DNA of 64,000 nucleotides from Azoarcus indigens. GTDB lineage: Bacteria; Pseudomonadota; Gammaproteobacteria; Burkholderiales; Rhodocyclaceae. Of this stretch, positions 9,443-17,932 are shown piece after piece. Each line of letters opens with the position of its first letter. Position 1 is the first letter of the stretch. The DNA lies in NCBI RefSeq assembly GCF_004361735.1, contig NZ_SNVV01000022.1, forward strand, positions 1 to 64,000, given 5' to 3'. The notes under the pieces were generated by a model, which worked only from the letters and a program-made list of their open reading frames with translations, was not told the origin of the DNA and searched no databases. The position numbers and the translations under genes were made by a program.

Positions 9443-10390
9443 CTAACGCTTGCCGATGAAGGACTTCAGACGCGAGCCCAGATCGGTGAACCAGCTCGCC
9501 GGCATGGCTTCACCGGCCTCTTTCTGCATCAGTGCCTTCTGCAAGGTATACACGCTCTGCGGCCGCGCCAGCGGGTCCAGCCGCAGGCACCAGTCCACCA
9601 GCTCCAGCAGCTGCGGGCTGTAGCGCGAGGCTTGCTGGCGGGCGATGGGCTGCAGGGTGTCCTGCTTGACGCGCTCGTCCGAGCGCGGCGGCGCGGTGCC
9701 GACGATACAGGCGTACATGCTGGCGCCGACGCTGTAGATATCGCTCCACGGCCCCAGCGCCTCGCGGTTGGCGAACTGCTCCGGCGAGGCGAAGCCGGGG
9801 GTGTACATCGGCTTCAGCATCGGCTGCTCCAGCGCCAGCGTCTGCCGGGCGGCGCCGAAGTCCAGCAGCACCGGCGTGCCGTCGTTGCGCAGGTAGATGT
9901 TGGAAGGCTTGATGTCCAGGTGCAGCAGCTTGTGCGCATGCACCTCGCGCAGGCCGTTCAGCATGCGGGTGAAGATGGCGCGGATGAAACGCTCCTTCAC
10001 CTCGCCCTTGTGCTTCTGGATGTAGTCGTGCAGCGTGCGGCCGCGCTCGAACTGCATCACCATGTACACCGTGTTGTTGGCGCGGAAGAAATTCAGCACC
10101 CGCACGACATTGGGGTGCATCAGCTTGGCCAGCGAGCGGCCTTCCTCGAAGAAGCATTTCATGCCGTAGCGGAAGGCCGGCATGTTCTCGTCCGGAACCC
10201 GCGGCTCCACCTCGCCATCCTTGCGCAGGGCAAGGGAGTTGGGCAGGTATTCCTTGATCGCGACAGGCAGGCCGTCCTGGTCGAAAGCCAGGTATACGAT
10301 GGAGAAGCCCCCCAGCGACAATTGCCGCTCGATACGGTACTGGTCGAGCTGAAAGCCGTGGGGCAGGGCGCAGTTGGCTTGAGGCGGCAT
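9443..10390 (-). CDS. Hanks-type serine/threonine protein kinase
   Basis: The 315-residue protein is a soluble eukaryotic-like kinase without an obvious membrane anchor. Visible motifs are a glycine loop of the form LGGFSIVY, the lysine of VAIKEYLP, the catalytic loop HLDIKPSNI, the metal-binding DFGAA and the SPEQ segment. The HRD arginine is replaced by leucine, making it a non-RD kinase that may not need activation-loop phosphorylation in the usual way. ATG 10390 is chosen because the kinase fold begins soon after (GFQLDQYRIERQL). No strong ribosome binding site precedes it. It is divergent from yicC. Confidence 0.92.
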   Translation of the reverse strand: MPPQANCALPHGFQLDQYRIERQLSLGGFSIVYLAFDQDGLPVAIKEYLPNSLALRKDGEVEPRVPDENMPAFRYGMKCFFEEGRSLAKLMHPNVVRVLNFFRANNTVYMVMQFERGRTLHDYIQKHKGEVKERFIRAIFTRMLNGLREVHAHKLLHLDIKPSNIYLRNDGTPVLLDFGAARQTLALEQPMLKPMYTPGFASPEQFANREALGPWSDIYSVGASMYACIVGTAPPRSDERVKQDTLQPIARQQASRYSPQLLELVDWCLRLDPLARPQSVYTLQKALMQKEAGEAMPASWFTDLGSRLKSFIGKR

Positions 10391-10484
10391 CTTGGGGGGC
10401 GCTAAGATTCGGCTTTCCGCGGCACATTTATCCTGAATGGGCCCTGCAGTGTAAACGATCGCAGGTCCCCGGAGACCCTTACCC

Positions 10485-11351
10485 ATGATCCACAGCATGA
10501 CCGGCTTCGCGGTGCAGACCCGCGATCTGGGGCCTGTCAGCCTCCATCTCGAGCTGCGCAGCGTCAATTCCCGCTACCTGGACCTCACCTTCCGCATCGT
10601 CGAGGACCTGCGCCAGGCCGAGCCGGCCATCCGTGAGCAGCTTTCCGCCCGGCTCACCCGCGGAAAGGTGGAGTGCCGCCTCAACCTGCACACCAGCGAT
10701 GCCGCGCCGCGCAGCCTGGCGCTGAACGGCGCGCTGCTGGCCCAGCTGGTGGATGCCCAGGCCGCGGTGAAGGCGCAGTTCGCGGATGCAGCGCCGCTGT
10801 CAGTGGCGGAGATCATGCGCTGGCCCGGCATGTTGGCCGACGACAGCATGGCCTTCGAGCAGATGCAGCCGGCCATCGCCGCGCTGGCCAAGGCCGCGCT
10901 GGATGAACTGGTGGCCACCCGCCGGCGCGAGGGCGAGAAGCTGGCCGACATGATCCGTGAGCGCGTCACCCGCATGCGCGAGCTGGTCGCCCAGGTGGAG
11001 CCGCGCATGCCGGCCATCATCGGCGAATACCAGGACAAGCTCACCGCCCGCCTGCGCGACGCGGTCGCCTCGCTGGACGAGGACCGCATCCGCCAGGAAG
11101 TGGCGCTGTTCGCCCAGCGCATCGACGTCGCCGAAGAGCTGTCGCGCCTGTCCACCCACCTCGACGAGGTGGAGCGCATCCTCAAGGCCGGCGGCGCCGC
11201 CGGCAAGCGGCTGGATTTCCTGATGCAGGAGCTCAACCGCGAGGCCAACACCCTGGCCTCCAAGTCCGCCGCCACCGACGTCACCGGCGTCGCCATGGAA
11301 CTGAAGGTCCTGATCGAGCAGATGCGCGAGCAGGTGCAGAACATCGAGTAG
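10485..11351 (+). CDS. yicC: YicC family endoribonuclease/RNA decay protein
   Basis: YicC proteins are conserved in bacteria, and recent work on the family links them to RNA cleavage and sRNA turnover. The 288-residue product starts with the hallmark MIHSMTGFA and has LELRSVNSRYLDL near residue 27. Towards its C-terminus it has the block GKRLDFLMQELNREANTL. It stands at the head of a yicC-gmk-rpoZ-spoT series with short gaps, an order widespread in proteobacteria. The 94-base region before it also carries the start of the divergent kinase gene. Confidence 0.95.
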   Translation: MIHSMTGFAVQTRDLGPVSLHLELRSVNSRYLDLTFRIVEDLRQAEPAIREQLSARLTRGKVECRLNLHTSDAAPRSLALNGALLAQLVDAQAAVKAQFADAAPLSVAEIMRWPGMLADDSMAFEQMQPAIAALAKAALDELVATRRREGEKLADMIRERVTRMRELVAQVEPRMPAIIGEYQDKLTARLRDAVASLDEDRIRQEVALFAQRIDVAEELSRLSTHLDEVERILKAGGAAGKRLDFLMQELNREANTLASKSAATDVTGVAMELKVLIEQMREQVQNIE

Positions 11352-11362
11352 GAGGGGGCGCC

Positions 11363-11977
11363 ATGCCGGGAACCCTGTTCATCGTCACCGCGCCCTCGGG
11401 CGCCGGCAAGACCACCCTGGTGCGCGGGCTGCTGGATCGCGATCCGCAGGTCCAGCTCTCCATCTCCTACACCACCCGCGCGCCGCGCGCCGGCGAGCAG
11501 GATGGGCGTGAGTACAACTTCGTGGATGTGCCCACCTTCCGCGCCCTGCGCGACCGCGGCGAGTTCCTGGAGTGGGCGGAGGTCCATGGAAACTACTACG
11601 CCACCTCCAAGGTCTGGCTGAAGGAACAGATCCAGGCCGGGCGCGACACCCTGCTGGAAATCGACTGGCAGGGCGCGCAGCAGGTGCGCAAGGCCTTCCC
11701 CGAGGCGGTGGGCGTGTTCATCCTACCGCCCTCGCTGGAGGAGCTGGAGCACCGCCTGCGCGGCCGTGGCACCGACAGCGACGAAGTCATCAGCCGCCGC
11801 CTGCTGGGCGCCCGTGGCGAGATGCGGCATGTGGGCGAGTTCGACTACGTTATAATTAACAACGAGTTGCAACTTGCATTGGACGATCTCGTTGCAGTCG
11901 TCCGCGCCGCGCGCCTACGCTACGGCAACCAACACCTGCGGCATCCGCAGTATTTCGCATTTCTCGAACAGGACTGA
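11363..11977 (+). CDS. gmk: Guanylate kinase
   Basis: Gmk phosphorylates GMP to GDP with ATP in the cytoplasm. The 204-residue product has the P-loop SGAGKTTL near residue 14, the GMP-binding [21 protein letters not shown] region and the DWQGAQQVR motif. Length is normal. It starts 12 bases after yicC and ends two bases before rpoZ, so coupled translation with rpoZ is likely. It supplies GDP and GTP, substrates linked to the (p)ppGpp enzyme encoded two genes later. Confidence 0.97.
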   Translation: MPGTLFIVTAPSGAGKTTLVRGLLDRDPQVQLSISYTTRAPRAGEQDGREYNFVDVPTFRALRDRGEFLEWAEVHGNYYATSKVWLKEQIQAGRDTLLEIDWQGAQQVRKAFPEAVGVFILPPSLEELEHRLRGRGTDSDEVISRRLLGARGEMRHVGEFDYVIINNELQLALDDLVAVVRAARLRYGNQHLRHPQYFAFLEQD

Positions 11978-11979
11978 CC

Positions 11980-12195
11980 ATGGCCCGTATTACCGTCGAA
12001 GACTGCCTGAAAAGGATCCCGAACCGCTTCCAGCTGACCCTGGCGGCGACCTACCGTGCGCGCCAGCTGACCGCCGGCGGCACGCCGCAACTCGAGCTGG
12101 ATTCCGCCGACCGTGACAAACCCACGGTGATCGCCCTGCGCGAAATCGCAGCCGGCAAGGTCGGCCTCGAGATGCTCAACCGCGGCCAGGCCTGA
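11980..12195 (+). CDS. rpoZ: RNA polymerase omega subunit
   Basis: Omega aids assembly and stability of RNA polymerase and forms part of a ppGpp-binding site at the beta' interface. The 71-residue protein begins [19 protein letters not shown], the typical start, and contains the expected helix ending in [13 protein letters not shown]. It lies between gmk and the (p)ppGpp synthetase/hydrolase gene, the classic arrangement. Confidence 0.97.
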   Translation: MARITVEDCLKRIPNRFQLTLAATYRARQLTAGGTPQLELDSADRDKPTVIALREIAAGKVGLEMLNRGQA

Positions 12196-12218
12196 CCCCG
12201 CGCCAGGGGGAACGCGCA

Positions 12219-14426
12219 ATGGAAGCCGCTGCCATTCCGGTCCCCCAGCCGCCTGCCTCTCCGCCCACGGGCGAAAGCGCAGTGGCGGCGAATTTCGCAC
12301 GGCTGAAGCTCAAGCTCGCGAGCTACCTGAAGCCGGAAGACGTCGCCCGCATCGAGGCGGCGTATCACTTCTCCACCGCCGCGCACGAAGGGCAGTTCCG
12401 CATCAGCGGCGAGCCCTACATCACCCATCCGGTGGCGGTGGCGGACATCGTCGCCGACTGGAACCTCGATCCCCAGGCGCTCATCGCCGCGCTCCTCCAC
12501 GACGTGATGGAGGACACCCACATCTCCAAGCAGGAGATCTCCGAGCGCTTCGGCAAGGCGGCGGCGGAGCTGGTGGATGGCCTCTCCAAGCTGGACAAGA
12601 TCGAGTTCCGCTCGCAGGAAGAGGCGCAGGCGGAGAACTTCCGCAAGATGCTGCTGGCAATGGCGAGCGACCTGCGGGTCATCCTCGTCAAGCTGGCCGA
12701 CCGCCTGCACAACATGCGCACGCTGGACTACGTGCGGCCGGCCAAGCGCCGCCGCATCGCCAACGAGACGCTGGAAATCTACGCCCCCATCGCCAACCGC
12801 CTGGGGCTGAACAACCTGTACCGCGAACTGCAGGAACTTTCGTTCCAGCACAAGTACCCGCTGCGCTACAAGGTGTTGTTCAAGGCCATCAAGGCCGCCC
12901 GCGGCAACCGCCGCGAGGTGGTGGGCAAGGTGCTGTCCACCATCGAGGAACGGCTGCCGCAGTGGGGCATTTCCGCCGAAGTGCAGGGGCGGGAGAAGCA
13001 CCTCTACGGCATCTACCGCAAGATGGTGGAAAAGCACCTGTCCTTCTCCCAGGTGCTGGACATCTACGGCTTCCGCGTCATCGTGCGTGACATACCCGGG
13101 TGTTACCTCGCGCTGGGCGCGCTGCACTCGATGTACAAGCCGGTGCCGGGCAAGTTCAAGGACTACCTGGCCATCCCCAAGGCCAACGGCTACCAGTCGC
13201 TGCACACCACGCTGATCGGCCCCTTCGGCACGCCGGTGGAGGTGCAGATCCGCACCCGCGAGATGCACCACATCGCCGAAACCGGCGTCGCCTCGCACTG
13301 GCTGTACAAGGAAGACGAGAAGACGCTCACTGAACTGCAGCAGAAGACGCACTCCTGGCTGCAGTCGCTGCTCGAGCTGCAATCCACCTCCGGCGAGGCC
13401 ACCGAGTTCCTGGAGCACGTCAAGATCGACCTCTTCCCCGGCGAGGTGTATGCCTTCTCGCCCAAGGGCAAGATCTTCTCGCTGCCCAAGGGTTCGACCC
13501 CGGTGGACTTCGCCTACGCGGTGCATACCGACATCGGCAACCGCTGCGTGGCCTGTCGCATCAATGGCGACCTGATGCCGCTGCGCACCGAGCTGCGCAA
13601 TGGCGACCAGGTGGAAGTCATCACCGCTGCCCACGCCAACCCGAACCCGGCCTGGCTGTCCTATGTACGCACCGGCAAGGCGCGGGCGCAGATCCGCCAC
13701 TTCCTCAAGAACGCCCAGCAGGACCAGTCGGTGGCGCTGGGCGAGCGCCTGCTCAACCAGGCACTGCGGCCCTACGGCCTCACGCTGGGCCAGCTCTCCA
13801 CCTTTGCCTGGGACCGCTTCCTGCGCGACCGCGGCGTGCGCAGCAAGAAGGAAGTGTTCGCCGACATCGGCCTGGGCAAGCGCCTGCCGGTCATCGTCGC
13901 CCGCCGTCTGTCGCAGGCGCAGGACCAGGAGTCCGGCCGGCCGGACGTGATCAAGCCCAAGCCCGCCGGCGCCATCCTCATCCGCGGCAGCGAGGGCATC
14001 GCGGTGCAACTGGCGCGCTGCTGTCACCCGATCCCGGGCGACCCCATCATCGGCACCATCCGCAAGGGCCAGGGGTTGGAAGTGCACCTGCACGACTGCC
14101 CGGTGGTGGCCAAGCTGCGTGGTGACCGCGGCCGCTGGGTGGACGTGGAATGGGAGCCGGGCGACGACCGCATGTTCGACGTCACCATCCGCGTGCTGAC
14201 CAAGAACGTGCGCGGCGTGCTGGCCAAGGTGGCGAGCGTCATCTCCGAAGAGGAATGCAACATCCTCAACGTCGGCATGGACAACGAGCAGGGCGCTTAC
14301 ATCGCGCTGAGCTTCACCCTGCAAGTGCATGACCGCATGCATCTGGCGCGGGTGATGCGCGGCGTGCGCCGCGTGCCGGACGTGGTCCGCATCGGCCGCG
14401 TCAAGGGCGACGGCCGCGTTGGCTGA
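12219..14426 (+). CDS. spoT: Bifunctional (p)ppGpp synthetase/hydrolase, SpoT/Rel type
   Basis: This cytoplasmic enzyme makes and degrades the stringent-response alarmone. The 735-residue protein has the HD hydrolase domain with LIAALLHDVMEDT (about residues 85-100), then the synthetase domain with NGYQSLHTTL. A TGS domain follows at about residues 400-470 (VYAFSPKGKIFSLPKG), and a C-terminal ACT region occupies about 660-735. Both catalytic cores appear intact by motif, so it is called bifunctional rather than RelA-like. An extended N-terminus of about 30 residues is proline and alanine rich. It is 24 bases after rpoZ. Confidence 0.95.
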   Translation: MEAAAIPVPQPPASPPTGESAVAANFARLKLKLASYLKPEDVARIEAAYHFSTAAHEGQFRISGEPYITHPVAVADIVADWNLDPQALIAALLHDVMEDTHISKQEISERFGKAAAELVDGLSKLDKIEFRSQEEAQAENFRKMLLAMASDLRVILVKLADRLHNMRTLDYVRPAKRRRIANETLEIYAPIANRLGLNNLYRELQELSFQHKYPLRYKVLFKAIKAARGNRREVVGKVLSTIEERLPQWGISAEVQGREKHLYGIYRKMVEKHLSFSQVLDIYGFRVIVRDIPGCYLALGALHSMYKPVPGKFKDYLAIPKANGYQSLHTTLIGPFGTPVEVQIRTREMHHIAETGVASHWLYKEDEKTLTELQQKTHSWLQSLLELQSTSGEATEFLEHVKIDLFPGEVYAFSPKGKIFSLPKGSTPVDFAYAVHTDIGNRCVACRINGDLMPLRTELRNGDQVEVITAAHANPNPAWLSYVRTGKARAQIRHFLKNAQQDQSVALGERLLNQALRPYGLTLGQLSTFAWDRFLRDRGVRSKKEVFADIGLGKRLPVIVARRLSQAQDQESGRPDVIKPKPAGAILIRGSEGIAVQLARCCHPIPGDPIIGTIRKGQGLEVHLHDCPVVAKLRGDRGRWVDVEWEPGDDRMFDVTIRVLTKNVRGVLAKVASVISEEECNILNVGMDNEQGAYIALSFTLQVHDRMHLARVMRGVRRVPDVVRIGRVKGDGRVG

Positions 14427-14499
14427 TCCTGCCTGCGGCGGTGCCGTACTGCGCTAGAATTGCGCCCGTCCTGAATCCCGAGCGAATCCGAGGCCGACC

Positions 14500-14691
14500 A
14501 TGGCGATCTACGAATCCGAGCACACCAAGTTCATGCGCGAGTGGATGGAAAAGCACCCGCAGGAAGTCGTCGAACAGAAGGAAGGCCGCGCCCTGTGGTG
14601 GGACAAGCCGCAAGACCTGGAGACCCAGCGCCGTAATCGCGACTCCAAGGTACCGGTGAAGGCCTACTACTACGACATCAACAATCACTGA
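14500..14691 (+). CDS. DUF3460 family small protein
   Basis: The 63-residue protein matches the DUF3460 pattern, a small soluble family seen mostly in betaproteobacteria. It has an N-terminal YESEHTKFMREWM segment, a central GRALWWDKP and a polar tail. Function is unknown. It sits in a 300-base gap between spoT and a methyltransferase gene. A TAGAAT at 14453-14458 could be the -10 element of its own promoter, though no good -35 is visible. Confidence 0.8.
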   Translation: MAIYESEHTKFMREWMEKHPQEVVEQKEGRALWWDKPQDLETQRRNRDSKVPVKAYYYDINNH

Positions 14692-14731
14692 TGTCCCGTC
14701 GCTTCCCGGGACATCCCGCCAGCCGGCGCCG

Positions 14732-15529
14732 ATGAGCGATTCCGCTTCCCGCGCCGCGCCCGCTCCGCAAGCGGCCGCTGCACACAGCCCGCTGCAGGCC
14801 GATCCCCAGCTGCAACGCTACTTCTCCGCCGAAGGCGAGCGGCGCGCGGCCACCCGCGCGCTGTTCGACCGCGCGGCCAGCGGCTACGACCGCGCCGAGA
14901 GCATCACCGCCCTCGGCTCCGGCGCCTGGTACCGGCGGCGCGCCCTGCAGCGCTGCGGGCTGAAGCCCGGCATGGCCATCCTGGACGCGGCCGCCGGCAC
15001 CGGCCTGGTGGCGCGCGAGGCCCAGCGCATCATCGGTGAGCAGGGCCGCCTGATCGCGCTCGATCCCTCGCCCGGCATGCTGGCCGAGCTGCGCAAGAAG
15101 CTTTCGGTGGAAACGCTGGAAGCCGGCGCCGAGGCCATCCCCCTGCCGGAGGCGGAAGTCGATTTCGTCTCCATGGGCTACGCGTTGCGCCATGTGGCCG
15201 ACCTCGATCAAGCCTTCGCTGAATACCTGCGGGTGCTGCGCCCCGGCGGCCGGGTGTGCGTGATGGAAATCACCCGCCCGCAGAGCGCCCTTGGCCGGCA
15301 GATGCTGCGCTTCTACCTGCGCGCGGTAGTGCCGCTTCTCTCCCGCATCGCCCGCTGCAGCGCCGACGTGTCGCTGCTGTGGGAGTACTACTGGGACACC
15401 ATCCAGGCCGCGGTGCCGCCGCAACGGGTGCTGGAGGCGATGCGCCGCGCGGGTTTCGAAGAGGTGGACTGCGCGCTGACGCTGGGCGTGTTCCGCGAAT
15501 ACGTAGGGCGCAAGCCGGCCGCCCGCTGA
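14732..15529 (+). CDS. UbiE-like class I SAM-dependent methyltransferase
   Basis: The 265-residue protein belongs to the UbiE/COQ5-like methyltransferases. It has an N-terminal low-complexity tail of about 35 residues, then FDRAASGYDRAES, the SAM motif ILDAAAGTGLVARE and the motif III region LRVLRPGGRVCVMEITRP. The YYWDTI and VLEAMRRAGF segments near the end also fit. UbiE itself methylates quinone precursors, but several residues differ from canonical UbiE. It may therefore be a paralogue with another substrate. It ends 10 bases before the nuclease fusion gene. Confidence 0.8.
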   Translation: MSDSASRAAPAPQAAAAHSPLQADPQLQRYFSAEGERRAATRALFDRAASGYDRAESITALGSGAWYRRRALQRCGLKPGMAILDAAAGTGLVAREAQRIIGEQGRLIALDPSPGMLAELRKKLSVETLEAGAEAIPLPEAEVDFVSMGYALRHVADLDQAFAEYLRVLRPGGRVCVMEITRPQSALGRQMLRFYLRAVVPLLSRIARCSADVSLLWEYYWDTIQAAVPPQRVLEAMRRAGFEEVDCALTLGVFREYVGRKPAAR

Positions 15530-15539
15530 GTTTCTGCCG

Positions 15540-16955
15540 ATGGCGCTGCCCGACCGCTATGTGATCGTCGACGTCGAGACCACCGGCGCCCACCCGGTGC
15601 GCGACCGCATCACCGAGATCGCGGTGATCCGCATCGAGGGTGGCGTCGAGACCGGGCGCTGGGAAACGCTGGTGCATCCCGGCATCCCGATTCCGGGGAT
15701 GATCCAGGACCTCATCGGCATCACCGACGAGATGGTGGCGCAGGCGCCGGCCTTCGCCGACATTGCCGATACGCTGGCGGGTTGGCTGGAAGGCAGCGTC
15801 TTTGTCGCCCATAACGCCCGCTTCGACTACGGCTTCATCAAGAACGCCTTCGCCCGGGTGCAGCGGGAGTTCGAGGCGCCGGTGCTATGCACCGTCAAGC
15901 TTTCCCGCGCCCTCTACCCGGAGCACCACCGCCACGGCCTGGATGCGCTGATAGCGCGCCACGGCTTCGTCTGCGCGGCCCGCCACCGGGCGATGGGCGA
16001 TACCGAGGTGCTGAAGCAGTTCGTCGCCATGACCGGCGAGGCCTTTCCCGCCGAAGTGCTGGCGCGGGCGGTGGTCAAGGCGATGAAAGCGCCGCAGCGG
16101 CCCGCCGGCTTGCCGGAAGGCTCGCTGGACGGCCTGCCGGACGCGAGCGGCGTCTACCTCTTCTACGCCACGCCGGAAGCCGAACCCGGCCGTAGCGATA
16201 CGCCGCTGCTGGTCGGCCAGGCGCTCAGCCTGCGCGCCAAGCTCACCGCCTGGTTCGCCGCCGCCAAGGGCAAGGACGCCGAACTGGCCGCCCGTGTGCG
16301 CCGGCTGGAATGGGTGGAGACGCCCGGCGAACTTGGGGCGCTGCTGCTGGAGCTGGCGCTGCTCAAGTCCCATCGGCCGCTGGCCAACCGCATTCCGGAT
16401 GGTGATGCCGCCTTCGGCCTGCGCCTGCTGCCGAATCGCCGCCGGCCGCCGGTGCTGGAGCGGGTGGCGATCGCCGGCACTGATCCGCGCAGCTGGGCCG
16501 GCGAGGTGCTCGGCGCCTTCCGCAACCGCGCCGAGGTGGACAACCGCCTGCGCGAGCTGGCCATGCTCTACCGGCTGTGTCCGCAGCGCCTGGGGCTGGA
16601 GGCGGGCAGCGGGCCGTGCGATGCGCATCGTGCCAAGCGCTGCGCTGGCGTGTGCGCCGGCAAGGAGCGGCCGGAGGAGCACGACGCCCGCCTGCTGGGC
16701 GCGCTCGGCAGCGTCGGGCTGAAAGCCTGGCCCTGGAACGGGCCGGTGGTGGTGGCGGAGCGCAACGAGGACAACGGCCAGACGGCCTTCCATTTGCTGG
16801 ACGCCTGGTGCCATCTCGGCACGGTGGCCGACGAAGCGGCGCTCCCCGCGTTGGCGGCGACGCCCCGCGCCTTCGATCTGGATGCCTACCGGCTGCTGTC
16901 GCGTTGGCTGGCGGTGCCGGCCAACGCGGCCAGAGTGCAGCCGCTTTCCCGCTGA
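15540..16955 (+). CDS. DnaQ-like exonuclease fused to a UvrC/Cho-type GIY-YIG domain
   Basis: The 471-residue protein joins an N-terminal DEDDh 3'-5' exonuclease (about residues 1-170, with VIVDVETTG and HNARFDYGF) to a GIY-YIG region (about 200-300, beginning GVYLFY) and a UvrC-like C-terminus. Such exonuclease-GIY-YIG fusions are often annotated as DNA polymerase III epsilon subunit or Cho-like endonuclease. They probably act in DNA repair rather than replication. The GIY-YIG helix reads SLRAKLTAWF where many UvrC relatives have an arginine, so nuclease activity of that half is uncertain. The conserved glutamate LLLELALLK is present. Confidence 0.85.
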   Translation: MALPDRYVIVDVETTGAHPVRDRITEIAVIRIEGGVETGRWETLVHPGIPIPGMIQDLIGITDEMVAQAPAFADIADTLAGWLEGSVFVAHNARFDYGFIKNAFARVQREFEAPVLCTVKLSRALYPEHHRHGLDALIARHGFVCAARHRAMGDTEVLKQFVAMTGEAFPAEVLARAVVKAMKAPQRPAGLPEGSLDGLPDASGVYLFYATPEAEPGRSDTPLLVGQALSLRAKLTAWFAAAKGKDAELAARVRRLEWVETPGELGALLLELALLKSHRPLANRIPDGDAAFGLRLLPNRRRPPVLERVAIAGTDPRSWAGEVLGAFRNRAEVDNRLRELAMLYRLCPQRLGLEAGSGPCDAHRAKRCAGVCAGKERPEEHDARLLGALGSVGLKAWPWNGPVVVAERNEDNGQTAFHLLDAWCHLGTVADEAALPALAATPRAFDLDAYRLLSRWLAVPANAARVQPLSR

Positions 16956-16994
16956 GCGCGCGCCGGCTGCTACCGGGTGGCTCTCAGCGGCGGC

Positions 16995-17687
16995 TCAGCC
17001 GGCGGCGCACAGCCGCAGTTCGGAAACCTTGTTCACCACCACGCCGCGCCGGCCCTGCGGCCGGATGGTGCCGTCGCGGGTGAGGCGGGATAGCGCGCGG
17101 GACAGCGTCTCCGGCGTCAGGTTGAGCTGGGCGGCGATGGTCTGCTTGTCGCTTTCCAGCCGGATCTCGCAGCGTTCGGCATTGGCCGGCGCCAGCCGCG
17201 CCAGGTAGTGCGCCACCCGCTGCAGGCTGTTGCGCTGGAAGCACAGCTGCAGGTTCTCCAGCAGGGCATACATGGCTTCGGCCAGGTGGGCGCTCAGCGC
17301 GGCGGCGAAGGCCGGGCTGGCGTGCATGGCGGCGCGCAGGTCGCTGCCGCGCAGGCGCAGCAGGCGGCTGTCCTGCACCGCCTGGTTGGTGACCAGGGGC
17401 GCGCGGGCGAGCAGCGCGACATCCTCGCCGAAGCTGTCGCCGGCACCGGCCAGCTGCACTACCAGCTCGGCGCCGGTGGCCGACAGCAGATAGCGCTTGA
17501 TGCTGCCTTCCAGCACGACGAAGACTTGGTCGTCATGCCCGTCGGTGGGCAGCAGCATTTCGCCGCGCAGCAGCTGCTGCGGGCGGCCGTGTTCCAGCAG
17601 GCGCTGGCGCAGGCTGCCATCCAGCAGGTCGAAGGGCGCGATGCTGCCGAGTACATCCTGTTGCGGCGCGACCGTATCGACGCTCAT
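16995..17687 (-). CDS. dnr: DNR/NarR-like Crp-Fnr family regulator
   Basis: The 230-residue protein has a cyclic-nucleotide-binding-type sensor domain, a dimerisation helix and a C-terminal winged helix. The recognition helix reads PETLSRALSRL. The E-x2-S-R pattern is that of FNR, so TTGAT/ATCAA half sites are expected. The N-terminal cysteine cluster of FNR is missing, so it cannot hold FNR's oxygen-sensing [4Fe-4S] centre. That favours a DNR-like factor sensing NO through heme, or a NarR-like factor. ATG 17687 follows GGAGGTCAGG. The gene is divergent from narX, and an FNR-type box precedes napF. Confidence 0.8.
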   Translation of the reverse strand: MSVDTVAPQQDVLGSIAPFDLLDGSLRQRLLEHGRPQQLLRGEMLLPTDGHDDQVFVVLEGSIKRYLLSATGAELVVQLAGAGDSFGEDVALLARAPLVTNQAVQDSRLLRLRGSDLRAAMHASPAFAAALSAHLAEAMYALLENLQLCFQRNSLQRVAHYLARLAPANAERCEIRLESDKQTIAAQLNLTPETLSRALSRLTRDGTIRPQGRRGVVVNKVSELRLCAAG

Positions 17688-17788
17688 CCTGACCTCCGTG
17701 ACTGCCTGTCCAGCTTTTGACTTGCGCCCAGTGTAGGGCGGCGAATATCGCGCGGAAGTGGCGCAGAACCGGGGTAGAGCCACCGGCA

Positions 17789-17804
17789 TACCTCCAAGGA
17801 GGTA
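17789..17804. promoter_or_regulatory. NarL/NarP-type 7-2-7 inverted heptamer site
   Basis: The sequence is TACCTCC-AA-GGAGGTA, a perfect inverted repeat of two heptamers separated by two bases; one more A/T pair extends the symmetry on each side. NarL and NarP bind heptamers of form TACYYMT arranged 7-2-7. This site matches except for C instead of T at the seventh position of each arm. It lies about 130 bases before the narX start and about 100 bases before the divergent dnr-like start, so it could control either or both. A MerR-type operator is an alternative reading of the palindrome. Confidence 0.55.
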
Positions 17805-17932
17805 TAAGACGAAATGGGTAAGGTCTTGTTTAATCGGGGCTTGCCTTGCGGCGCCTGCAACCGGAAGCGGTGCGGCGGCGCTATCGAGGTATGTCCACAT
17901 TCATCCGGGAAACCGCAGAGAAGGAGCGCGGC

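Noticed and set aside
12051-14342. 763-codon minus-strand frame opposite spoT
   Set aside because: The plus strand encodes a complete Rel/SpoT protein; the His/Ala/Leu-rich antisense translation is typical of shadow frames in GC-rich genomes.
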